A DNA stretch of 64,000 nucleotides from Pogostemon cablin (Eukaryota > Streptophyta > Magnoliopsida > Lamiales > Lamiaceae), in the NCBI GenBank assembly GCA_023678885.1, contig CM042962.1, forward strand, positions 21,590,336 through 21,654,335, read 5' to 3'. The stretch's first letter is position 1, and the number at the start of each line of letters is the position of its first letter. The position numbers and the translations under genes are program-made. The notes beneath the pieces were generated by a model. It searched no databases and was not told the origin of the DNA. It saw nothing but the letters and a program-made list of their open reading frames with translations. This document shows positions 22,501-33,035 of the stretch, piece after piece.

Positions 22501-24108
22501 ACTTCAATACCAACAAACAAGAAAAGCTAACCAAGCAATTCATAATCAACTAGCATTCAACTCTACTCAAGACTCCAAGTTTCTTCATGCATAGTCATTC
22601 TAAACAAACAAGTTCCATCCTCATGATTCAGCAATTCAATTCACATGCTTACTCAATTCCATTCCAACCTCAATTATGCAATAAGATCAACAAATGATGC
22701 TATCAACCACAAGCATGCATTATCAATTCAAGCAATGTACCCATAATCCAATATGCTTCATCTCACACTTCAAATTACTCCCAAATTCACATAAACATCA
22801 AGGTTTGACAACAATTAAACAATCAAAATCGAACCCATCAATTGTTCATATGAAATTGTACACAAAAAATAAAATTCCACCATGAATTCCTATGGAAACT
22901 TGTTCAATCGGATTACCCACTTGCAATCAACAATTAGAACTTCAATCCTAGGGTAATAGAGTCGAGAAAACGTACCTTTTCAACCGACCATGGCTAAAGA
23001 ATGAACAAGTGTGACAAAATCTTCAAAATCGCGACAAAACCTTAGTTTTTCAACTAGATTGTTACGAAAACACGACGAATTGAGTGAAAAGAGTGTGGAG
23101 TGTGGTTTAATCGGAGCTAAATCAAGCAGAATCAAAGATCAGAAGGAAGGATTTTCGATCCGGGACGAATTCGAGTGAAGGTGGTGTACAAAGTGATCTA
23201 ATGGGGGTGAGGAACTACGTTTAAAACTGACTTACCTGATACGATTCGACCAACTAGAGTGGTCGAACGGGCATGTCGTGGTCGAACCACATTTATGGAG
23301 ACCTTCCGCGCCTCAGTTCGACCTCAATTCGTCCAAATGCCTTGGTCGAACCACAATGTCGTGGTCGAACTCCTCTGTTCAAACTTTCAGGTCCGCGATT
23401 CGACCTTGGTTCGACTTGAACCTTTGGTCGAACCAAACCCATCTTGGTCGAATCCACCTGTACAAAATTCTCTGATCTCCTGTTCGACCTCCGTCTTGGT
23501 CGAAGCCTTGGTCGAACTTATCCCTGTGTGGTCGAATCCACCTGTAACAAAGTCTCTGATCACTAGTTCGACCTGAGATCCTCAGTTCGACCTGCATCAT
23601 TGGTCGAATCGGACACCTGATGCTCCAAAGTTAAATTTTCTTCATCCCCTACACACTTCAAGCTCAAAAACGAACATAAGGTACCAAAACAAAGCAAACT
23701 TAGCTCGCCTAAACTTAATATTAATGTGTAACTCCGCATACGACACTAAAAACAACAAAAAACACCACTAAACATTAGGCAAATTGCAAAAAATCGACAC
23801 ACTAAAACCGGTTAAAGTTTCAATATGCCTTCAAAAAATCAACTCCCCTAACAAACATTACAAAGAAAAGATTATACTCTCGGTGCGTCAATGAGGTAAT
23901 ACATCACACCCCCCAAACTTAGTAGAAACTATAGTGGAAACTAAGTTTGCAAAAAGAGATGTAATTTCCGATAAGTAAGCGCTTCAAATATAAAAATTTC
24001 TTACTCACACGAAAGGAATAAAGCAATAAAATGGGAGGGAAAGCCCCCAACATGCGCTCTTTTTTAACATCGTAGAGTCACGACGGTACCAACCTAGTGC
24101 AAGGTATC
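22501..24108 (-). other. Athila spacer between integrase and env-position ORF, with TTCGACC cluster
   Basis: Non-coding. A block at 23245-23612 carries more than a dozen TTCGACC or GGTCGAA motifs on both strands, often spaced 10-30 bp, with longer units such as tggtcgaatccacctgta occurring more than once. Open frames across it arise from the repeat and are not taken as genes. The remainder is A/C-rich. Confidence 0.55.
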
Positions 24109-25574
24109 CTAAAAGATGACGCAAGCATCATCCGGCGACTTATAATGCTTCAATCGATTCCCATTCACCGATATGATGTCTCCGTCCTTGTCCATAAGCT
24201 CAAAACTCCTCCCTCCGCAGGCTCTATGGATAATGAATGGCCCCGTCCACTTTGATTTCAATTTTCCTGCGAAGAACTTCAAACGAGAGTTAAAAAGTAA
24301 TACCTCATCACCTTGCTTGAACTCCTTGTATGAGATCTTTGAATCATGCCATTTTTTCATTCTCTCTTGTAGATCTCCGAGTTCTTGTAAGCTCGATTTC
24401 TAAACTCATCCACTTGATTAATATGAGTCATCCTCAACTCCTTTTGATCCTTTAAAGACAAGTTCAAACTCCTCAATGCTCAAAAAGCTTTGTGCTGAAT
24501 CTCTACGGGTAAGTGGCACGACTTTCTATATACAATTTGATACTGTGACATATCCAACACCGTCTTATAAGCAGTCCGGAACCCCCACAAAACATCATCG
24601 AGCTTCATAGCCCAATCCTTCCTATTGGTACCAACTACCTTCTCCAAAATTTGTTTCACTTGTCGGTTGGAGACTTTAGCAAAACATCATTCACTAGTGC
24701 TCTAGAAACTTCCACAAAACATCATCGAGCTTCATAGCCCATTCGCTTGAGGGTGATAGGGTGTAGTAACCCTATGCTTAACACCATAATCCTTAAGCAC
24801 CTTTTTAAGAAGTTTATTGACGAAGTGAGACCCTCCATCACTCACTAGTGCTCTAGAAACTCTATAGCGGGCAAAGACATGTTTCTTCAAGAAAGACAAC
24901 ACAGTCCTTGAATCATTCACGCGAGTGGAAATGGCTTCCACTCACTTAGAAACATAATCCACTGCTAATAGGATGTAGAGAAATCCATTAGATGGGAAAA
25001 AGAACACATAAAATCGATCCCCCATTCATCGAAGATCTCAACCACAATGCTCGGCTGAAGTGGCATCTCATCTCTCCTACTTATGTTTCCCATTCTTTGA
25101 CATCTATCGCATTGTCGCCACATAGGTTTCACAATCTTTAAACAAAGTAGGCCAATAATGAGCAGATTGAAGTACCTTTGCTGCAGTCTTTTGAGCTTTG
25201 AAGTGCCCCCCGTTAGGTTGTGCATGGCAAATATCAAGAACGCTCTCCATCTCCATCTCAGGTACACACCTACGGACTATGGAATCCGTACATATCTTGT
25301 AGACAAACGAATCATAACATATAAAAGTCTCAACATCCCTCTTGAATTTTGCAAGTTGATATCGGTTGAGATCGCTTAGAATTTCTCCTACGACAATGTA
25401 ATTCACATAATCCGCATACCATGGATCCATTCCTTGGGCAGCCACCACACATGCTCTCTCCGCTCCTTCAACAAACACCGCCATGATCTTCTCATCAGGG
25501 AACTTCTCTTCTATGTAATCAAAAGAATCATCACAGTGCTCCCTTGTTTCCAACCTCGATAGGTGATCCGCCAA
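24109..25574 (-). pseudogene. Athila integrase remnant
   Basis: The frame 25574-25104 starts MADHLSRLE, the tether after RNase H, and carries the zinc-binding region with CHAQPNGGHF and then CETYVATMR. The partner CDRCQRMGN, which completes HHCC, is read in the frame 25267-24965, followed by FDEWGIDFMC with the first catalytic Asp. SDGGSHFVNK with the second Asp and TTPYHPQANG lie in the frame 24941-24732. The C-terminal part (24360-24109) has WTGPFII, a GPY/F-like motif, and ends near the spacer. A local duplication at 24580-24750 disrupts the region after the core. Not functional. Confidence 0.85.
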
Positions 25575-26134
25575 AATGTTTTCCGTACCCTTCTTATCTC
25601 AGATTTCCATATCGAACTTCTGTAGAAGAAGGATCCATCTTATGATCATTGGCTTCATTTCCTTATTCTCCATCAAGTACCAAATCGCAGAATGATCCGT
25701 GTAAACTATAGTCTTCATGCCACCAAGTATGTCGAAACTTATTGAACGCATACACTACAGCCAAAAAATCATTTTCAATCACCGTGTAGTTCTTTTGTGC
25801 AGCATCAAAAGTCTTACTCGCATAGTAAATGGCGCAAAACTTCTTATCCTTCAACTGCCCAAGCACCACTCCAAGTGCTAAATCACTCGCATTACACATA
25901 AGTAAAAATGGCTGAGTCCAATCCGGTGTGATCAAGATATGTGCAGTAATAAGTGCTTCTTTCAAAACCTGAAAAGCTGTTAGACACTCTTCATCAAAAA
26001 CAAACGGAACATCCTTTTCAACTAAATGGGATAAGGGCTTGGAGTATTTCGAGAAGTCTTTTATGAATCTTCTATAGAAATCGGCGTTTCCAAGGAAGGA
26101 CCGCACTCCCTTTTCATTAGTAGGTGGGGGAAGC
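25560..26134 (-). pseudogene. Athila RT thumb and RNase H remnant (left half of the split pol)
   Basis: The frame 26106-25663 begins RSFLGNADFYRRFIKDFSK, the RT connection typical of Gypsy elements. It continues to LMCNASDLALGVVLGQ, where the usual RNase H Asp is Asn, then YYASKTFDAAQKNY and TVIENDFLAVVYAFNKFR. A frameshift near 25740 is followed by HSA and WYLMEN-type sequence leading to MADHLSRLE. The frame runs into the Copia-alpha insertion at 26134, and its missing upstream part resumes at 34425. The plain order of the halves shows the pol ORF was continuous before the insertion. Confidence 0.85.
26130..26134. repeat. Target site duplication of Copia-alpha, left copy
   Basis: GAAGC immediately before the 5' LTR; the same five bases follow the 3' LTR at 34425-34429. 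Confidence 0.85.
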
Positions 26135-27522
26135 TGTTGGATTGTATACTACAAGTCTAGTTTTTTGTATGAGCAGTGTTATAACAATTAATTTGAAATG
26201 AGAATCATATGATCAAATGATTGCGTCTTATAATTTATTTATATGCACGATGCAATAGTCCACTTACTTTATACTGTAGATAATATGTTGTGCGACAACA
26301 CGCGGAAGATCATATTATCGGTTTCCTTATAAAGTATAAACAGATGCTCACAATCGAGATAGACGGGGACTCTCTATCGGGATGGTTGTAGTGTGGTTTG
26401 GTATTAGCTTGTCTTGGCTATAGAATCACATTAGTGCACTTGTGTGTATTGAGCAGGACCGCTTGAGATCGTTCGACTTATACTGACTTATAGGAGAACT
26501 TGATCTCTGTTATTATGGAAGTTCGTGCTCTTAATCCCTATACAATAACCTCGACACGTAGGGCAGTATGTATTTCTTTGATTCATCAATGGGTGAGATT
26601 TACATGTAATTAAATCAACAAACTCGATGAGTTGGGAAGTAGTGATGTCTCTAAGGTGTGCTGTTGATTGTAGAAGGAATCCGTGTCCGTCATAGGTTGA
26701 TGATGTCCCCTTGAGGAGCTCATAAGGATTATCATGTAAATCCTGCAGGTGGAATTAAATCCGGCATGATAATGAGATTGAGTGGTACTACTCTTGGATG
26801 AGATATTAATTAATTGAGTTGTCAGTAACTTAAATTAATTAATGGACATTGTATATCTTAAACATGGGGAGACTAACGGGCTCATAATAAGAAGGAGCCC
26901 AAAACGTAATTTTGGGATTGGAAAGACAGTGCAGTAATAATATTTTAGTGGAATATATTATTATTATTGGACTTAAGTATAAGCTTTGGGCTTAGCTTGG
27001 ATACTTAAGCCCAATGGAGGCCCAACCCAATTTCTCCTCCTGGTCTCTGCTGTAGCCCATGTATATAAGTCACCTCAACTTATCTGGAACCCTAATCTAA
27101 TTGATCATTCACGTGTGATGAGGGTTGAGAGCAGATTTAGGAGGTCTCCTAGATCGTCGCCCACACGACGTCGAGATCGGACTTGGGACATACGGCAGAA
27201 GATTAGAAGGTAGTTTGCTGCTGCTGTCTGCCACTTTGCGAAATTTATATAAAATCGCACAGTGATTAGAATTCGATGATCAATATACCGACGGAAAGCC
27301 GTTGAAGAGAGGATCGTCTGAGCACAAAGATTATTCAATTCCGACATCAGACGAGGAAGTTATGGCCATTCTCGTGGGACTGCACAGTCTGCCAGCGTGA
27401 ATCAACTTTCTTCAACATACCCTGTGAACGGTAATACGTTTCATGTTTCATTTCTTCCGCTGATATTAGAAACGTATGGAACCCTAAAAGGTCTTATTAA
27501 CCAAACGATCCAAGCACCAACA
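26135..27522 (+). mobile_element. 5' LTR of Copia-alpha
   Basis: 1388 bp, TGTTGGATTGTATAC at the start and AAGCACCAACA at the end. It is nearly identical to 33036-34424. It carries a module at 27292-27395 (ggaaagc, gaagagaggatc, gaagttatgg, ctgcacagtctgc) also found in the Athila-type LTRs. Confidence 0.9.
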
Positions 27523-27524
27523 AT

Positions 27525-27536
27525 TGGTATCAAAGC
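27525..27536 (+). promoter_or_regulatory. Primer-binding site of Copia-alpha
   Basis: TGGTATCAAAGC starts two bases after the LTR and matches the complement of the plant initiator tRNA-Met 3' end (TGGTATCAGAGC) at 11 of 12 positions. Confidence 0.8.
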
Positions 27537-27822
27537 TTCGGTTTCGTGGTGAAGCGTGACACGTTAGGCTAGGGTTTATGTGATTAATTTTTCAAAATTA
27601 GGATCGCATGTTTAGGGTTTTGGTTTTACTGCGCAAACTATGTATATCCCTATGTGAAATATACCCTATATCATATTTGTTCGTCGATGGTTGTGTGTGA
27701 GAGGATTCGACGAAAATTGTTCGTCAATTTCACATGGAAGGAAGAAATTGAGAGAAAATTCAGCGCAGTGATATTGCAGAGGCAATAACCGGAGTTTCAA
27801 CCATTGGATCAGGCTGAATTTT

Positions 27823-28260
27823 GGTCAGCACGTTCGGACTTTGTGGATGTACATTCTGAACGGTGAAGATCGTATTTGAAACTTTGTGTTGTCGGGAATA
27901 CGCCGAAAACAGAAGCAGTTTTTTGGGCGATTCTGTTCTGCGCAGTCGAGGGAAAAGAGCCGTTTCTCACAAACTAACCGTTGGATCGACCTGTAATTTG
28001 GTCAGCACGTTCGGCATTTGTGGATGTATATTCTGAACGGTGAAGATCGTATTTGAAGCATTTTGTTGTCGGGAATACGCCGAAACAGAAGCAGGTTTTT
28101 GGGCGATTCTGTTCTGCGCAGTCGAGGGAAAAGAGTCGTTTCTCGTAAACTAACCGTTGGATCGACCTGTAATTTGGACAGAATGTTCAGAACTCACAGT
28201 AGTACATTCTGGACGGTGGAGATTGGATTCCCTGGTTCCTACAGTTGCGAACGCTGAACG
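27823..28260 (+). repeat. Tandem repeat of about 177 bp in the Copia-alpha leader
   Basis: Units starting ggtcagcacgttcgg occur at 27823 and 28000, and a third, diverged and partial, starts ggacagaatgttcag at 28176. The first two share ggcgattctgttctgcgcag and acattctgaacggtgaagat-type blocks almost unchanged. Confidence 0.8.
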
Positions 28261-28354
28261 ACAGTAGGTGTAGTTTGATGTTGCGCGTTGGGCTGAACTT
28301 GGTACCGTGCAAGTAGGCCCTTGGACGAGCGACAGTTCGAGCGGATCTACATCA

Positions 28355-28590
28355 GGTTCGATCGACGCTGCACTAGGTTCGAGCGGATTTGCATCAGGTT
28401 CGATCGATGTTGCACCAGGTTCGATCGATGTTGCACCAGGTTCGAGCGGATTTGCATCAGGTTCGACTGGTCTGCATCAGGTTCGATCAATGTTGCACCA
28501 GGTTCGAGCAGATTCACATCAGGTTCAATCGACTCTGCACTAGGTTCGAGCGGGTTTGCATCAAGTTCGACTGGTCTGCATCAGATTCCG
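28355..28590 (+). repeat. 21-bp minisatellite in the Copia-alpha leader
   Basis: About eleven units starting aggttcga, such as aggttcgatcgatgttgcac plus c, and aggttcgagcggatttgcat plus c. Most are 21 bp; two are 20 bp. Because 21 is a multiple of three, the array gives long open frames in all plus frames, with a repeating heptapeptide in each. Confidence 0.85.
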
Positions 28591-28690
28591 CGTGAGTCTT
28601 CACAATATGATCGGGCAGGGTGCCGGAGTGGTGGAGCAAGCTGCAGGGAGGTCGATCCCCATCGCAGTTGTCCGCATTCGTGATTGGTGG

Positions 28691-29074
28691 CGAACAATCG
28701 AATTCGCTGTTATATAACTGTTATAATTGATTTATTAATTGATTATTGTTATATATGTATGCATGATTATATATGATTTATTGCCTTAAATAGAAGCATG
28801 CTAGATTGCGTATTATATTTGGTATATTATATGCATGTATGTTGGAGTGTTGATCAAGTCAACTTATTTTTGGCAATTTATTTCCTTATATATAACTTCT
28901 ATAATTGTTTTATTGGTCAATTATTGTTATATATTTGGAAGTATGAGCATGCTAGGTTGCGTATATTATTATGAATATTATATGCATGTAAAAACCTTTG
29001 GTTTTAAATAACTAAGTGGGAGAGGGGATTGGTAATTAATTCCGGCGGCCTCCATTATTGGTTTGTTAGCAATG
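28691..29074 (+). other. Copia-alpha leader, AT-rich part
   Basis: AT-rich segments with repeated tatatgcatgta and gcatgctag motifs lead to a purine tract ctaagtgggagagggg at 29004-29019. The last resembles a second, internal polypurine tract. No coding sequence. Confidence 0.45.
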
Positions 29075-29410
29075 TGAATAAACTTGCGCGTCGGCATTAG
29101 AGCCTTCCTCCCCATCGGATGAGTTTATTCATGGATATTGCTGGAACAGGCTTCTTTAAAATTATATTTGTAATGTGATGTACATGAACTTGCGTGTTGA
29201 CATAGACCTTCCTCCCTATCGGATGAGTTCATGTGCGGATCACTGTACAGACTTATAATTGATGACTGTAGGAAGTTATCCGAGCGCGTGTGCACTTCTC
29301 CATCTGTAAAGCACATAAGCTCGCGCAATGGACTTGGGGTCAAATAATGGTGTACACTTAGGTGTAAATAATAAGTATTCTCCCCATCGGAGTCACTGCT
29401 TTTATTTGCA
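29075..29410 (+). ncRNA. Serial hairpin region of the Copia leader RNA
   Basis: Four stem-loops can be drawn. H1: 29075-29084 with 29122-29131, 10 bp. H2: 29182-29190 with 29226-29234, 9 bp. H3: 29281-29285 with 29319-29323 and 29288-29293 with 29311-29316. H4: 29363-29375 with 29399-29410, one bulge. H1 and H2 have different stem sequences but nearly the same loop (cttcctccccatcggatgag against cttcctccctatcggatgag). H1, H3 and H4 have counterparts in Copia-beta at 38937-39187, with compensating changes. This is likely a structured region of the genomic RNA; its role (packaging, translation start or dimerisation) is unknown. Confidence 0.55.
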
Positions 29411-29597
29411 TGGCTAAAGAGGAACCGACTATTAATTATTTTGTCATAAAGTTAGGTTGACAAATGAAATTAATGGGTAAAACCTTCTCTTGTAAATGTT
29501 CAGGTTTGTAAACGTCCACACTATCGTGGCTTGCAAACTCACGGTGCTTGAGATGTCGGTGAATTTATATTTTATATTGTTTTGAGGGAATCAATAT

Positions 29598-30420
29598 AAA
29601 TGGATAAATTCGAAGATTTGATCGGTGTATTTTTTTATGATTCTCTGAATTTCAAATTGTTTTATTTCACTTATGGTTGACTAAAAGAAATTATATTTAC
29701 TGGTCCAAAATTAGATGATTAGAAAAGAATCTTGAATTCTAATTTTACTGCTTAAGAAATACATGTGTGTTCTCACAAAAGACTTATCATGATGCATATT
29801 AAAGTCTCTGGTGAAGAGATAAGAGATTCATAGAAATATGATGGTCTCATGTAACTCTTCGGATACTTGATTAAGTTAAAAGGCGGTAGGTCATGATTGA
29901 ATTTGATGAATGAATTTGAAATACATGGAATAGAAGTTGAAGGGGAAACCTAAGTCAATTTTATTTCTTCATATTTGCCTAAATGTTTTAAGCAAGTTCC
30001 ACCTGAATTACAAAGAGGTTGTATATGGTGGGGAATTTCTGACAAAACATGTGGCAAAGGAAATCCATTTTCATCGAGATGTGAACAAAGTTAGTATCTC
30101 ATTCAGTAGTTGTTGAAGCATGAATATTGATGGCATCTACTGACACGTTGTGTGTAGATACCGGAATCACTAAAAGCGTGTAACTTAGTGATGATGAGAT
30201 TATTATGGACATGGGTAATACTACGAGAGTAGTGGCTGTTGCAGTGGCAGTTGTTTATTTATCTTACGATATGAATAGATGTTTGATTATGAGAAATTGT
30301 CTTTACGTACATTTTCATAGAAAGAATTTTATTTCAGTTTCTATGCATTTACGGATAGATACTCTATTTCATTTAAATGACATGGTCATAGTAATGAAGG
30401 ATGGAGCTATAATCTGTTAA
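29598..30420 (+). pseudogene. Copia-alpha gag and protease remnant
   Basis: An ATG at 29600 starts MDKFEDLIG, but stops appear within 30 codons. Gag-like fragments follow to about 30100. The open frame 30205-30420 carries MGNTTRVVAVAVAVVYL and MRNCLYVHFHRKNFISVS, the segment after the Copia protease active site and before the GAG-pre-integrase domain. The protease active-site Asp region upstream is not intact. Copia-beta has the matching sequence up to about 40028. Confidence 0.65.
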
Positions 30421-31400
30421 GGTACGTTATTGACAATTTGTATACTCTTAAATCATGTATATTCCACAGATGCAACAAATAATTATTAATAATGCATCTT
30501 CTGATCTTAGTAAGAGAAAGGAACCTTCGGAGATGAACTAAACATGCATTTGGCGTCTAAGACTAGATCATTTTACTTGAGTAGGACTCAAAAGTTGATA
30601 GTAGATGGACCGTAAGGTTTATCTGAAGTGAAAACTATCGGACTTGCGAGTCTTACTTAGAAGTAAAAATAATTAATTACCTTTTCAAGGTAAAGGGGTG
30701 TAGAGCCAAAGATATATATGTTGGAATTGGTTCATTCTGATTCAAGCAGACCTAATATTATCCAGGCGAGAGGTGGTAATGAATAATCGAAGATTATTCT
30801 AGATACCGATATATTTATTTGATGCACTGTATGTCTAAGTTCTTTGATTTATTCAAGAATTGTAAGGTTGGTACAGTAAAGCATCATGGAAAATATATCA
30901 AGTAATGACGATTTAATCGTCATTACGAGTACCTCTTAGGATAATTAGGAGCTATTAACCAGAGGTTGAGATTAAATCTCAAGTGGTCTACACCGGGCAA
31001 GCCCCAGCTGAATGGTGTGGTGGATAGAAGGAATAAGACTCTTATGGTAATGATTAGATGGATGATGAATTATTTGGAATTACTTAATTCATTTTATGGA
31101 TAAGCCTAGAAACAGTAATTCATTTGAATGTTTGTCTGTTTGTGGGATATGCTATAAAAATGAAGGTGATTTATTTAGTCTAAAAGATTGAAAAGTGATT
31201 GTTAACACAAACACTAGATTTTTGGAAAGGGACTATGTAATAAATCACATACCCATTTATAAATTGTCCTAAAGGATGTGAGAAGAAAACACAAAGTATT
31301 AATACCAATTGTGCAAGAGGATATACCACAAGGTAAACTACAACGCATGTCACGTCTGATACACAATTGCATGTAATGCCTTGTCGTAGTGGGAGGGATG
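30421..31400 (+). pseudogene. Copia-alpha integrase remnant
   Basis: The clearest piece is at about 30985-31065, where TPGKPQLNGVVDRRNKTL can be read on the plus strand. It matches the integrase block that ends in E-R-R-N-R-T-L, with the catalytic Glu changed to Asp in this copy. The rest is broken by stops and small indels. Confidence 0.6.
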
Positions 31401-31639
31401 TTCGACAACCTGTTTAATACATGTTTTGAGAGAGTCGTAAGACTTAATCCCTAGTAAACATGGATTGAACCCACGGATACGACGAAGTACTACAAGATCG
31501 AAATACGATATCTTAGCTAGTGCAATGATGTTAAAATAGAATATATGGATTTTAAATTACGTCTGGATGCTTGTAAGACTACTAAATGGTGTGAAAGCCA
31601 TTGGAAGTGGTCATACAAAATAAAAGAGGATCATATGGT

Positions 31640-32170
31640 AAGGTAAAAATCTTGGAAGCGAAGCTTGTTGCGAAAAAGGTATACTCAGAAAGAAAGGGTT
31701 CGATTATGAGATAACCTGTTCGCCGGTAGCTATGCCTAAGTTGATCCGGACTCTTTTACCTGTTGCTACTCATATGGATTATGAGGGATAGCGAACAGAT
31801 GTCAAGACAACTTTCCTGATTGGAAGTCTTGAGGAAAACATCTATCTTAAGCAACCAGAGTGATTCATTGCAAAGAGCTAAGAGCATTTTGATATTAAGC
31901 TTAAAAGTGTCCATCAATGGACTAAAGCAAGCTTCAAAATTATAGAACATCCGTTTTGATGAAGAAATCCAGTGATATGGATTTTATCAATGCTCGGATA
32001 TGTCTTGTGTATTGAAAAGAGTGACGGAAATGTGGTGGTATTTCTTGTACTATACGTAGATAGTATCTTGCTCATTGGAGACAATGAAAGAGTATTGTCG
32101 GGCGTATGGGTATGGTTGATAAAGCAGTATGATATGAAGGACTTAAGAGGAGCAAAAATATCCTTTTGAT
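31640..32170 (+). pseudogene. Copia-alpha reverse transcriptase remnant
   Basis: The frame 31972-32169 has VVFLVLYVDSILLIGDNERV. The active-site YVDD is YVDS, so a catalytic Asp is lost. It is followed by YDMKDLRGAK. Upstream, fragments around 31790-31870 correspond to motif A (DVKTTFLIGSLEENIYLKQP in a shifted frame). Without the Asp and with frameshifts it cannot polymerise. Confidence 0.75.
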
Positions 32171-32439
32171 CACGGTAATACGGATTACAAGAAAGGATGT
32201 TATGCTTATCTCAAACTTCATAAGATGATACGATCCTTACTTATTTTAGCATGTGAATTTATCTAAGTGAATGTGTCTTGTGACACAAAAGTAGATAAAG
32301 AAGATGAAAGCAGTTCCTTATGCTTCGGCAAATGATGAAGCTTAATCTAAGGAATGCTATGCACGAGATTGGATAACTATTTTGCCGATGGCATGAACAG
32401 TGGGTATCAACGTAACCCGTAACAAGAATGATGAATTGT

Positions 32440-32945
32440 GGTAAGACATATATGAAGTGCCTGAGAAGGACTGGAAATTATATGTAGGCTTACAGGGCAG
32501 ATTCACTGCTTCTTATGGATTACGTAGATTCGTATTTTTTAGTTGGATTGGACGGCAGTAAATCCACCTCAAGGTTATGTGTTTAATTTTAAGAAGTTGA
32601 GTCATAGTGTGGAGGAGTGTTATATAGAAATATATTTCAGACTCCGGATTCCATCATGGAAAGATGATAAATTGCAACCTATGAGGCAGCCATAGTATCT
32701 GTATGACTCTAAAAACTTCATGATGGACTTTGATATGATTCTAAGTTTGCCCAAGATTATCACAATTTATATTGATGATATTGGTGCAGTTGCAAACTTG
32801 AAGGAATCACAAGTCCATAAGGAAATTAAACACATGGAGCGCGAGTACCACCTGTTACGAGAAATCGTATGATGAGGGGAAGGTTGTTGTCACCTAGATT
32901 GCATCGGATGATAACCTAGTAAATCCATTTACAAGGACCTTAAGG
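32440..32945 (+). pseudogene. Copia-alpha RNase H remnant
   Basis: Short plus-strand pieces around 32490-32940 correspond to the Copia RNase H, for example the C-terminal NPFTRTLRRELL near 32925. Stops and frameshifts are dense, so only the order after RT and before the polypurine tract supports the call. Confidence 0.5.
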
Positions 32946-33024
32946 CGAGAGCTTTTGATGGTCGTGTAGTGGGAGTGGAAATCAAATGTATGGCAGAAGA
33001 CATGACATCATAGTCTTTTAGTAT

Positions 33025-33034
33025 AAGTGGGAGA
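33025..33034 (+). promoter_or_regulatory. Polypurine tract of Copia-alpha
   Basis: aagtgggaga lies immediately before the 3' LTR start at 33036. Confidence 0.8.
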
Positions 33035-33035
33035 T

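Noticed and set aside
23259..23576. 105-codon plus frame and a 73-codon minus frame
   Set aside because: Products of the TTCGACC/GGTCGAA repeat cluster; antisense to the Athila element and without a domain.
28307..28683. Several long plus-strand open frames (up to 120 codons) rich in short repeats
   Set aside because: They come from the 21-bp minisatellite, which opens all plus frames at once; there is no domain and the region is retrotransposon leader.
31214..31408. 64-codon minus frame inside Copia-alpha
   Set aside because: Antisense to the integrase remnant, no family resemblance; chance frame.
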